The position numbers and the translations under genes are program-made. A model generated the notes under the pieces. That model saw only the letters and a program-made list of their open reading frames with translations, was not told where the DNA came from and ran no database searches. 64,000 nucleotides of DNA from Macrothele yani. Taxonomy: Eukaryota; Arthropoda; Arachnida; Araneae; Macrothelidae. The number at the start of each line of letters is the position of its first letter. The stretch's first letter is position 1. The stretch lies in NCBI GenBank assembly GCA_039090855.1, contig CM077005.1, positions 76,070,607 through 76,134,606 of the forward strand, given 5' to 3'. This document shows, one piece after another, positions 35,328-45,059 of this stretch.

Positions 35328-35968
35328 TGTAACGTATACTCTAGATTCAGTTTCCTTTTGATTTTTCCATCACTTGTTATTTTATTTTCCTATGCAAATT
35401 ATCTTCTCACTTAACGAGATGTTATTTCTCCCCCTGAATGATATGTGGCAACGAGTGTAAGTCATGACGTCGTGGTATGCAGTATATATAAGCGCGCTCA
35501 ACTATACCAAAGAAGCTTCGTTTTATGTGATACGTTCTTCTTAATTATTGTTATGCGATTCTACGAAAGTTCGGATATTCAGTAGTCGTGTGATTTGTAG
35601 AGTGTGTGTTGGATAATACCAGGAGGTCTCCAATAAAAGGTTTAAAGTGAGTACGTTTTCTCAGTTCATATTATTGTCAGACCTCTGTCTGGCCGTTAAG
35701 TCTCTTTCATTAAGTGTCACCATTAAGTCCAGGGTATATTGTGTTTACCGCTCTAATAAGGAGCCTTCAACATAATGAGGAACGCTGAGTAAAAAGAAGT
35801 TCCATATTCAATGAATTTATTGCACGTGCGAGTCTTACCTACACAAACTCTAGCACTTTGAAGATTAGGTACACTTTAGCTACGTCAAGTAACCTTCCAA
35901 TAACCCTAACGTGACTTAACGTAAGCTTCCCTGCACTACACGTCCGGCGGAGGACTTTATTCATTATA
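35328..35968 (+). repeat. 3' LTR of the gypsy element
   Basis: The 641-bp partner of 27260-27900, the same length with no net indel. I count about 19 substitutions between the two by reading. CCTC follows directly as target duplication. Confidence 0.95.
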
Positions 35969-36266
35969 CCTCCGCTAATCGAAATAGAGATGTGCTATGA
36001 AATTCTGACGATATGCGTTTTTAGCACGTCTTTTGTAAAAAAAGATCGTGCTTCTGTTATCGGTTTGTCCGTCCGTCCGTCCGCCTGTACCCACGGTATC
36101 TCTGCAACTATTAGTCCGATTTGAAAAACATTTTTTGCGTTCGGAAGCTTGAAATATGCGAATGATGATATTTTATTTCGTGTTTTTTTTACGATGTACA
36201 GTTTTGCCGCTAGGGGGCGTAAATGCAGATGATGTCGAATTCAAAATTACGTTTTAATCCACATAT

Positions 36267-36500
36267 ATTGCCGCCCCGGTGGCGCAGTGGTCTAAAGCGC
36301 TGGCCTCTGATCATTCGTCCGTAAGGGGTCTGGGTTCGAATCCTGGTCAGGCATGGATGTTGTGTTTGTCTTACGGCACTGGCTCTCTCCCTTCCCTGGA
36401 ACCAGTGACCCTAAATTAGGGACGGGCGACTGCTTATAGCCCATTGAGTTGCTCACGGTGGTCGTTAAACCTCCAATCAAAAAAAAAAAAAAAAAAAAAA
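36267..36500 (+). mobile_element. full-length tRNA-derived SINE (main family)
   Basis: The tRNA-like head has an A-box (GTGGCGCAGTGGTCTAAAGC) and a B-box (GGTTCGAATCC). A tRNA-unrelated body follows, with CTGGCTCTCTCCCTTCCCTG and GACCCTAAATTAGGGACGGG. The 3' end is GTCGTTAAACCTCCAATCA plus a 22-A tail. It is flanked by AATCCACATAT at 36256-36266 and 36501-36511, an 11-bp target duplication that proves insertion into the satellite array. Confidence 0.95.
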
Positions 36501-37449
36501 AATCCACATATTTGCTTCTAAACATCCGATTGAAAAAATTCTTTTATCTTTCGATTCCATTTATGTCGAAGAGTGTTTTAGATATAGTTTCCTTTTCCAA
36601 ATTACGCATAGATTTTCCGCTAGGGGGCGTAAAAGTAAATTACATTTTCCCTGATAACTCTTCTCCTAAAACTCCGATTTAAAAAATCTTTTTTCAGCGG
36701 ATACATCTGCTAATGGAAACTCTTTTGCAAATAGTTTCGAATTTTTGGTAAAAAATACTTCTGCCAACAGGGGGCGTAAGCGTTAATTTTTGCTTCTGAT
36801 GTATTTGCCATAAAATCGGAGCTTCTAAAATACCGATTGAAAACATTTTTTCGTGGACTGATGCCACTCACATAGATTTACCTCTTTGGAATATTTTCTT
36901 CCTAAAATATCCCACAGTTTCTCCGCCAGGGGGCGTAGACTTATATCTTATTTTTGTCAATATCTAGACTTCTAGGAGTCCGATTTGAAAAATTCCTTCT
37001 TTGTTGGATAGTGTTTTCCGTGTGACATGTTTTTCATATAATTTTAAAATTTTCAAGTAAATCATAGACTTTCCGCTAGGGGGCGTATAGGTAAATTGGG
37101 TTTTGCCCTATATCTCTGCTTCTAAATCTCCGATTTGAAAAACAAATTCTGCACCGGATACAGCTCCTGATGGGAAATCGTTTGCACATAATTTCTAATT
37201 TTTGTAAAAAAATGGTTTGGCCACCAGGTGGCATAATTCTTAATTTCCGCTTCTCATGTATTTGCAGCAAAATATGAGCTCCTAAATTCTCGATTAAAAA
37301 AAACGTCGTTTACAGACCGATGCTACTCATGTCGACAAATATTTTAGGAACATTTTCTTCTTAAAATAGCGCATGGTTTCTACGCCAGGGGTCCTAAAGC
37401 TAAATTATGTTTCTCCCTATATCTCTGCTTCTGAATCTCCGATTTGAAA

Positions 37450-37669
37450 TTTTTTTTTTTTTATCGGATGTTTAACGACCACCGTGAGCAACTCAATGGG
37501 CTATAAGCAGTCGCCCGTCCCTAATTTAGGGTCACTGGTTCCAGGGAAGGGAGAGAGCCAGTGCCGTAAGACAAACACAACATCCATGCCTCACCGGGAT
37601 TCGAACCAGGACCCCGTTCGGACGAATGATCAGAGGCCATCGCTTAGACCACTGCGCCACCGGGGCGGC
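37450..37669 (-). mobile_element. tRNA-derived SINE, opposite orientation, in the satellite array
   Basis: The reverse complement of the 36267-36500 element with few differences: T-run at 37450-37462, body, B-box GGTTCGAATCC as GGATTCGAACC on this strand, and head ending CCGGGGCGGC. It splits one monomer of the array (GATTTGAAA before, AAAATTCTTTCTGCACC after). Confidence 0.9.
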
Positions 37670-38815
37670 AAAATTCTTTCTGCACCGGATACAGCTCCTG
37701 ATGGGAAATCGTTTGCACATAATTTCTAATTTTTGTAAAAAAAAAAAAAATGGTTTGGCCACCAGGGGGCGTAAACCTTAATTTCCACTTCTGATGCATT
37801 TGCAGCAAAATATGGGATTCTAAATTCTCGATTGAAAAAACGTCGTTTGTAGACCGATACTACTCGTGTCGACAAACCTTTTAGAAACATTTTCTTCTTA
37901 AAATAGTGCATGGTTTCTGCGCCAGTGGGCGTAGACGTATATCTTATTTTTGTGAATATCTCGACTTCTAGGAGTCCGATTTAAAAAGTTCCTTCTTTGT
38001 TGGATAGTGTTTCTAGTGTGAAATGTTTTCCTTATAAATTCAAAATTTTCAAGTAAATCATTAAGGACTTTCCGCTAGGGCGCATAAAGGTAAATTCCGT
38101 TTTCTGCTCTTAAAACTCCAATTTGAAAAATGCTTCCTGTATCGCATACAAGAGCTGATCGAAAATATTTTTCACACAATTTCAAATGTTTTGTAAAGAA
38201 TGGTTTGGCCACCAGGGGTCATAAGTGTTAATTTCTATTTCTGATGTATTTGTAACAAAATCTGGGCTCCTGAAAACTCGACTAATTTTTTTCTTGGACC
38301 GATACCGCTCATATGGATAAACAATTTGAGAATACTTTCTTCCTAAAATAATGTATGGTTTTCTCACCAGGAGATGTAAAGTCATATCTTATTTTTGTCG
38401 ATAACTCTGTTTCTAAGAGATCGTAAGCTCAAGATTCCGTTTACACCAATATCTGAGGGAAAAAAGACCCCATTGAAAAACTTCTTTAGTCCGTCAACTA
38501 CTATTGTTTTCCATACCGGTTCCATTGCCTTTGAATAGCTTTGATAAATTTAATTTGCGTCAGAACGGATTGAAAAGACGTGCTTATTACACCCGAAAAT
38601 CCGGTGTCATCTTTCTTGTTTATTCTTTAATCGCTGAGAGGCTGCGATTCCAACACATCAAAGGCAAACTGCGCACTATTGCTAATTCGAATTCGAAAAA
38701 AAGCTTTTTACCTCTATTTGAACCCACCTCAATGTTAGTATATTTTGAAATAACGCGCGTTTCATGGTCTTCAGAAGCAACTGAGAGTTGAGAACGATTG
38801 CTCCGGGATATATGC

Positions 38816-39643
38816 ACTATAGTAGCAAATTAATAGGAACACCTATCTAACAACGTGTTTGGTCGCCCATGGACTTCAAAATAGACCTGATTCAATCTTG
38901 CACGGATCCAACAAAGTGCTTATATCGTCCCATTGTTTTACCAGGCGAATGTGATTGCATCCTTCAGTTGCCGAATGCTCTCTGGACGACGATCTCTGTT
39001 ATGAATTACTCTGTTAATCTCATCGCTCAGGTATTCAGTTGGGTTTTGATCTTGGGACTGCGGAGGGCCGTTTTATCAATTTGGTATCAGTGCGGTCCTT
39101 CTGGAGTGCAATGATGCTGAGATACCACGTGACATCCAAATGATATTCCAGTTGTATTAAGGAGCCCAACGCTCCAGAACATTACATCGTTTCTCCCATC
39201 TTGTTTAGTTAACTGTAAGCAGCTAATTTCCATCGATTCTTGCATTAATATTCCATGTTCTGACATATACCTTTAAATATGCTACTTTAAATACTCTATC
39301 CGTTTTTCTTTTCATTACACCATATACTGGTCCGTCCATCGGCATGTACTTACTGAGAACGTGATTCATCAAACCAGGGAATCTTTTTGCAGTAATGAAG
39401 GATCCAGTTTTGGTACTGCCATGACCACTCCAGATAAATTTGTCGGTTTTTAGAAGAAAACGAAGGGGGCACCCACTCGTATAGCCCATTCGGGCAAATG
39501 TATGGAGGAGGGGGGGCTGTGTATGCTGAAATTATCCTCTCGATATCTGTGTTGTACTGCGCGGTTACATTACGCAGTGGAGATCGTCTATTACCTCGTG
39601 CATTTCTGTTCAGCAGCCGAATATCGACCAGTCGTTTCCCCAC
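38816..39643 (-). pseudogene. Tc1-like transposase remnant
   Basis: The left terminus CACTATAGTAGCAAATTAAT followed by AGGAACACC resembles Tc1-family inverted repeats. Minus-strand reading gives KRLVDIRLLNRNARGNRRSP, then NVTAQYNTDIERIISAYT, RTFARMGYTSGCPLR, and a decayed W-FDESRSQ at the first catalytic Asp. The remaining C-terminal half is scrambled, and a later piece (VMFWSVGLLN) suggests an internal deletion. No right terminus was found. It may be cut by the SINE at 39703. Confidence 0.7.
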
Positions 39644-39702
39644 ACGAGAAAACCGCTGACTTCTTGTTTTATTATTTGTACACTACTAATATTTTTGTTT
39701 GT

Positions 39703-39849
39703 TTGGGGTTTAACCAGTACAATGACGAATTCGATTGGTTATAAGCTGTCGCCCGTCCCTAATGTAGGGCCACTGGCTCCATGAAAGGGAGAGAGTCAAT
39801 GCCGGAAGACAAACACACATCCATACCTCACCGGGATTCGAACCAGTGA
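39703..39849 (-). mobile_element. truncated main-family SINE
   Basis: The body words GCCCGTCCCTAATGTAGGGC, GAAAGGGAGAGAG and CACCGGGATTCGAACC are present in reverse orientation. The tRNA head stops just after the B-box, so the copy is 5' truncated. Confidence 0.8.
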
Positions 39850-40477
39850 CGGCTCGTGCCCACAGAAACAGGTGAAGTGTTACAAAATTAGAATCCATTA
39901 AAATATGCATCCATTTCTTACAAAGAAGGTCAGTTTTTTCTTTACTTCAAGGAGGTATAGCGGTCAATAATGTCATCGTAAAACGGCTGTTTAGCAATGA
40001 TATAGAACACACGGAGAATAATAAAGAGGCAGCACTGAAACTGAAGTCCACGTTCGCAGTTATTGCATAAACACAGCGGATGAACCAGGAAAACCGTTTG
40101 AACTCAAAATCGCACTGCGGAGAGTGGTGACTACTATTCCTTCACCTCGATCGTTGAAGTCATTGGTTGCGATAGCAGCCCCCTTATTCAGTAAAGTCCA
40201 AGCTTCTACGCAGTGCTCTTTAGGGTCCCGGAGTGAAGTGATTTGGAACTGCTGCTCTTACCTGTTCGCATGGCTAACGCGCAGTTATGAGATCGTCTAT
40301 TCATCAGTTCGTACTGTCACTTGAAACGCCTTGCTAACATTTCTAGCTTGCTTTTAGAAACGGGAGAGCTATCTTTTCAAACCACAGCATTTTCCGGAAA
40401 TCATTCTTGTAAAGAAAAAAAACTAATTTTAAGATTTTGTAAAATCATTCCAAGAATGTTTTTTTTATCAATTTTAG

Positions 40478-40590
40478 GTGATGTGGCACTTCACTCTCTT
40501 CCCTCTACGAGGCGTAAACTGATTCGAACCCGGACCCATCTCGAAAGAATGGTCAGAAGCAAGTGCTTAGACCACTGCGCCCCAGAGCCT
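40478..40590 (-). mobile_element. SINE head fragment
   Basis: Reverse complement reads GGGGCGCAGTGGTCTAAGCA (A-box region) and GGTCCGGGTTCGAATC (B-box), followed by a short piece of body. The 3' end is missing or replaced. Confidence 0.65.
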
Positions 40591-40616
40591 ATTACCATTC
40601 CTCTCTTAAAGTTGCT

Positions 40617-40799
40617 TATAACGAAGTAAATTTCTCCGTCATTTTTATCCGCGCCAGGATTCGAACCCGGGTCCACTTATTCCGGAATAAGTTGCTCTAC
40701 CAATTGAGCTACGCGGACATTTTATTGTGATTCCTATCTGCCTTTATGTCGTGTGCGTCCTTCTGGTAGGTACGTCACATCTCCTGGTACGTTACATCA
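40617..40799 (-). repeat. 183-bp direct repeat carrying a tRNA-like sequence, copy 1
   Basis: This segment and 40920-41102 match almost base for base. It starts ATAACGAAGTAAATTTCTCC and ends CATCTCCTGGTACGTTACA. The tRNA-like part is described separately. The 120 bp between the two repeats is unrelated to them. Confidence 0.85.
40646..40718 (-). tRNA. tRNA-like sequence with a palindromic anticodon arm, probably not a functional tRNA
   Basis: 73 nt in cloverleaf layout. Acceptor GTCCGCG pairs with CGCGGAT, with a G-T first pair. The D arm is GCTC/GAGC. The T arm CCGGG-TTCGAAT-CCTGG is well paired, and both pol III boxes are intact (TAGCTCAATTGGTAGAGC and GGTTCGAATCC). The anticodon region ACTTATTCCGGAATAAGT is a perfect 18-nt palindrome, so a standard 7-nt loop cannot be drawn with a clean 5-bp stem. 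If positions are forced, the anticodon would be CCG. I infer a tRNA-derived repeat. Confidence 0.45.
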
Positions 40800-40919
40800 T
40801 CTCCCCCTTACTTTTTTTTTCGAAGTGCTGCTCTTATTTTTCCTATCTCGCGGTGTGGAAATAACATCACACCATTGCGAGATTGTGAACGGTCAGGTCA
40901 TCCGGATTGTTCGGGCGCC

Positions 40920-41102
40920 ATTTATAACGAAGTAAATTTCTCCGTCATTTTAATCCGGCAGGATTCGAACCCGGGTCCACTCATTCCGGAATAAGTTGCT
41001 CTACCAATTGAGCTACGCGGACATTTTATTCTGATTCCTATCTGCCTTTATGTAGTGTGCGTCCTTCTGACACGTACGTCACATCTCCTGGTACGTTACA
41101 GC
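40920..41102 (-). repeat. 183-bp direct repeat carrying a tRNA-like sequence, copy 2
   Basis: The second copy, 303 bp from the first, in the same orientation. Its tRNA-like part (40952-41022) lacks two bases in the acceptor stem. One base change breaks the anticodon palindrome (CTCATTCCGGAATAAG on this strand). Confidence 0.85.
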
Positions 41103-41104
41103 TT

Positions 41105-41945
41105 AAATCACTAGTATTTTTCATACTGCCACTCTTTACACTTTTATTGGCAAACCGGGTCTTTTGAAAGAATCTATTCTTCCGATTCGACTAACTAAAA
41201 ATATTCGTTAGGTGATACTTCCTATTTAGAGAACAATTTGTGTCTGGGAAATCGATTCTGAGTCGGATCCTTTTGTTCGTTTTGCTCCCTGATTCTTTTG
41301 ACTAAATGAACGATGTATCTAGGGGAAACTATTATGAGTCTATATCTTTCGTTCCTTGACAGTTTTCGGTTTAGTGGACAATTTTAAGTTTAAAATTGTA
41401 ATTCTTAAGGAAAACAATTTCCTCGATTTTCATATAAGGTCGTTTTGAAACGTTCATGCAATTTATTGCATTTGTACACTTCAGAACAAAGTAAGATTTG
41501 CTTACCAGAACTTGAACCTCAGATATACTATAAGGTAATTTTTTTATCTAATGAAAAGTAATTCTGGCTGATTCACTGAGGGAATCAGCTCTTTTTCGGA
41601 ATCGATCTTTTTCAGGAAATATTCATTCGCCAATGACTCAGTTTGCTGATTTGTTCTTTTCGAACAAATCATTCACGAACGACACATCTCTACTTCGTAC
41701 ACGTCTGAATCCTTTGCAGTGAGTTGTTGATAAAGCCATCTCAAGGTAATAGCTACTTACGTTAAGTGAGGATGGTATGTGTCGGATTGTGCTATTGAGT
41801 GTTCCAATAATCTGTTACCTCCATGTACAAAAGTAATAATGGATTCAAGTAAAACGGCAGAGCATTTTATTCTTGGCATTTTCGGAGATGAGGGTGAAAG
41901 TTTCACTGCATTGAAAATGATTCTCTTAAAAAGCGACACAATTAC
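41105..41945. other. no recognisable gene
   Basis: Non-coding AT-rich spacer before the RTE 3' end. Confidence 0.35.
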
Positions 41946-41974
41946 AGGTATCATCATCATCAACAATGTCAACC

Positions 41975-42194
41975 ATTATCAATCCACTGCTGGACGAAGG
42001 TCTCCCCAAGTTTCCTCCACAACGGTCTGTCTTGTGCCAGTCTCCTCCATGTCACTCCCGCATACTTTTGAATTTCATCCACCCATTTCCCATGTGGTCT
42101 TCTTCTGGGTCTTTTCCTTTCCCTTGGAATCCAATCTGAAATTTCGACTGTCCATCGATTATCTGTCCTTTTGGCAATATGTCCAGCCCATTGC
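41975..42194 (-). pseudogene. C-terminal end of the RTE polyprotein
   Basis: Reads QWAGHIAKRTDNRWTV, then RRRPHGKWVDEIQKYAG, WRRLAQDRPLWRKLG and ETFVQQWIDNG followed by a stop. This is the classic RTE C-terminus (AGH.AR..D.RW and GE.F..QW). It is separated from the rest of the gene by the inserted LINE. Confidence 0.9.
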
Positions 42195-42407
42195 TCGTTC
42201 GTGACAGACGTAGTGTTGATGGCTCCAATATTTTATACATTTTAGTGTGGCATACCTCGTCCCTCACTCACCTGTTACGTGGCCAGGCTGTCTAAAAGCA
42301 CTGTGTACGTTTTGAGCTACTTTTCTAAAGTTCTCGTCTTCGTATTAGTTCATATTCATCGGTTTTCATATCGTTTGCTAGGTTGTTTACGTTTGAAGGC
42401 TGCCAAC

Positions 42408-44395
42408 ATGGCGGCTTTCGGTATTTTCTTATCATCACTAGGCGTGGCGGATTCATGCCACGTCGCACTTCCCACGTCCATTGAAGTTAACATATTCTCG
42501 TCTTCAGATGTGTCTGCTAAGATGCCTTCCCAGCTTTCTAGTACTCCTGCTCCGGTGCCTTCACTGGACTTGGCTGCGCTTTCTTCTTCCGCTTCTGCAT
42601 CTGCCTCGGTGCTCTCCCTGGGTACTACTGATTCTACTGCCTTGCCTTCGGCCTGTGCTTGTCTTCCCTCACAGCCTTCTGCGCCTGCCGGATCCGAACA
42701 GACTTCTCTTCCGAGGATGTCATTTGCCTCTACAGTGCAACGAGCCGCTACTTCTACGTCCGTTTCCTCTCAACCTGATGGTCTTTTGCAATCAACGCCT
42801 ATTATTCAGGTATCCAACCACAAGGTGACGGTAACGACAGATGACATTTCGCAGATTGGCCGTGAGTTGCATAACCTCCTGGATAGAGGTGTGCTCTTTC
42901 AAGCCTTACCAAATACTCCATTGGCACGCTATATGGAAGCCCTCTCTGGGCATGTGTCATCTGCGTCCATTGAGGGAATTTCCCGTACTCCTCGGCGTAT
43001 CTCGGTTCAGTTCCATCACAAGGAGGATGCTGACGTTTTTTTGCACACGGACTTTCGATTGGGACGAAACATCTCATCCCTTTGCCTCTTTCCAAGCGAC
43101 CGGTGAACATCACGTTCTATCCTGTTCCACAGGAAGTGCCTGATACTGCACTTCCTCTCTTTGTCAGTCATGTATGTAAAACTGTTGGAAAGGTTCGTCG
43201 CCTCTCTGACGCTCCCCACGGAACTCAATTTGCCCATGCTACAGGACCTCGCCGTCAGTTATTGGCCGTCTTTCCACTGAGAAAGCCTTGGCGGATTGCC
43301 CAACAGAAGCTACTGTTGTAATTGGCTCACGAACGTACAGTTTCAAGGTTTTTATCAGACACTATTGTACACACTATTTAACACAGGATCATAACACTGC
43401 CTCCTGTGAACGCTTTCGACGTGGACGTTCATCAAGTTCGAAACCCACTGCTGACCACATGGGTCTTTCTACTATCCCCACTGCCGGTAGTTTGCCTGAC
43501 GCGACCTCTTCGTTTCTCCGTCAGACGAACATTTCCGTCACGGACAATGCTGCCTTTCCTCCTCTCCCGACCCGTACGATTGTGCATCTACCTTCAAGAT
43601 TGGCAGAGATGTCTTCTACTACAGATGTGTCTACAGCGTAATGTTCCGATCCGGATGTGTTGAGTGGTGGTTTGGCAGATCGGCCGTCTGGCTCTTCTCG
43701 TAGCCGCTCGGATATCGGATCTCCAATTTCATCTTTATCTACAATACCTTTGTTGTCCAAATCTTCCTGCAGCCTCGACAGATTTACCAGTCTTCACTAA
43801 GGCTGATCTCCTACGTATTGCTTCTTCGGCGACTTTGGTTTCCTCGTCTCCTGACTCGGGCGGTGAGCCTGATCCACTAATGGATACATCCGCCTTAGCA
43901 TCTTCATCGAACCGTATTGGAACTTCCAAAGACGCTGTAAAACAAAAAGTTTGAACAACTTTCTCTGCCTCTTTCTGAGGATTCATCTAGTGTCCCCGGT
44001 GTTACTGGTTCCGGTGTTTCTCCACCTAATGATTCCTCAAACAGTATGCTTCTCCGCTCAGGTCCTGTTAATCCTCTCTCTGCTGCTGAGGTTCTACAGG
44101 CCATTGATGCGTAAAAGTTGCTCCTGGATTACTGTCCAGACAGCAACATTTACGTTTTTTTCAACCTGCACGTACGATTGTTTGTTCTGAAAAATTCCTC
44201 CACTCACCTGATCTGGACATGTTTGCAGCGGTAACGCAACTCGAAGCTTATGTGTCATTTTTTAAATCTTTGTGGGCCACCGATCCTCGGTATCAGGCGT
44301 TTTTGAGACGCTACACGCGCCGTCTCGCCTCCTTGAAGGAGCTTGCCGAGAAGCATATATGTGATACCTCATATCCTCTTGCCGATGACCTTTAG
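42408..44395 (+). pseudogene. LINE ORF1, several frameshifts
   Basis: The ATG at 42408 (context CCAACATGG) opens MAAFGIFLSSLG. A Ser/Ala/Pro-rich N-terminal third follows (about residues 30-150), then a folded region (VTTDDISQIGRELHNLLDRG and RISVQFHHKEDADVFL). A frameshift at about 43095 leads to RPVNITFYPVPQEVPD, and another near 43290 to a degenerate zinc knuckle. There C-THY-LTQDHNTASC keeps the C-X2-x-X4-H-X4-C spacing with Tyr in place of the second Cys. The end (44150-44395) reads VCSEKFLHSPDLDMFAAVTQ and RRYTRRLASLKELAEKH. It presumably bound RNA. The exact LINE clade (I/Jockey group) is uncertain. Confidence 0.65.
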
Positions 44396-44519
44396 CTCAC
44401 TTCCCCATACCGATACTTTTTGTTCTCTTAATGCTAGGGGATTTGCGAACCCGTTCGCAAATTCTCTTGTTTTTGTAGACTTAGTGCCTGTTGATTCTGA
44501 TGTTTTCCATGAATTTTAA
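44385..44519 (+). pseudogene. ORF2 stub of the deleted LINE
   Basis: ATG at 44385 overlaps the ORF1 stop by 11 bases in another frame, an arrangement common in LINEs. MTFSSLPHTDTFCSLNARG resembles an apurinic endonuclease start (LNARG). The remaining 25 codons do not look like endonuclease, so the deletion joint is probably near 44445. Confidence 0.6.
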
Positions 44520-45059
44520 ATTTGCTATAATTGTGTGTTTTCGCTGTGTTTTCACGAAAAAACGGTCTCGTTACTTGTGTGAGCTCCCCAGTATCTCTTT
44601 ATCATTATCTTATCTGTTGTTTTCTGAATTTGTGCCTTGTTTTTTAAATTTCCTATACTTGTGAGTTTTTGCTGTGTTGGTGCTTTCCTCGATCGCGGAT
44701 TACTATAGTGGTACATTTGGTACCTTTGTTATTTTTATAAAGTTGATGAGGTACTCAATAATGCTTTGCGCTCTAACCACATTTAAGTTACGTTCGGATG
44801 ATTTATGATGGCACAGTACATTTCATATACTTGTGTACATGTTATTCATACCGTTTGACATGCCGATATGCCATACATTGATCGGGTGCATGTCATTTCC
44901 TTTTGTGTAACTTTGTGCTGCATCGTGGATATACATACATTGCCGCACTTTTGTTTTCTGTACTGCAAATTTCAGTGAATCTCCTATATTTGTATTTCGT
45001 TATAGCAATAAACTGGGTACCACTTTGGTACCCACAGTTACCAATACCAAAACCATTGC

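Larger units (their letters stand above)
27260..35968 (+). mobile_element. complete Ty3/gypsy LTR retrotransposon with a nested Tc1 element
   Basis: Two LTRs of 641 bp each flank a primer-binding site, gag, pol (PR-RT-RNase H-IN) and a basic C-terminal tail. A CCTC 4-bp target duplication is found at 27256-27259 and 35969-35972. I count about 19 differences between the LTRs, roughly 3%. Without the nested Tc1 element (33355-34898) it is about 7.2 kb. No envelope-like frame is present between integrase and the 3' LTR. At least eight stops or frameshifts break the genes, so this copy is inactive. Confidence 0.95.
35973..38440 (+). repeat. satellite-like array, about 150-bp monomers with CTCF-like motifs
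   Basis: Starting from a GTCCGTCCGTCC run at 36066, monomers of 134-162 bp repeat to about 38400. Three monomer types recur in order. A has TTCCGCTAGGGGGCGTAAA, B has TTGGCCACCAGGGGGCGTAA, and C has CTCCGCCAGGGGGCGTAGAC plus CTTCTAGGAGTCCGATTTGA. Motif positions are about 36206, 36615, 36761, 36921, 37071, 37217, 37381, 37755, 37919, 38071, 38203 and 38363. The unit of the motif is conserved more than the spacers. Two SINEs interrupt the array. No coding potential was seen. Confidence 0.85.
42195..45052 (+). mobile_element. internally deleted LINE with a complete ORF1 region and only a stub of ORF2
   Basis: Inserted in the RTE with CCATTGC on both sides (42188-42194 and 45053-45059). The 5' untranslated part is about 210 bp. 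ORF1 follows, then the first codons of ORF2, then an abrupt change to a 3' region with AATAAA at about 45007. The 3' end repeats ACCAATACCAAAA. A functional copy would need about 3 kb of endonuclease/RT between 44450 and 44520. Target duplication and intact ends imply that this deleted form was copied and inserted as such, by machinery supplied in trans. Confidence 0.8.

Noticed and set aside
36000..38440. CRISPR array
   Set aside because: Periodic motif, but monomers are about 150 bp, spacers are related to each other, the genome is eukaryotic and there are no cas genes.
40646..40718. A functional tRNA gene
   Set aside because: The anticodon arm is a perfect palindrome without a standard loop, and the sequence is part of a duplicated 183-bp repeat. 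It is kept only as tRNA-like.
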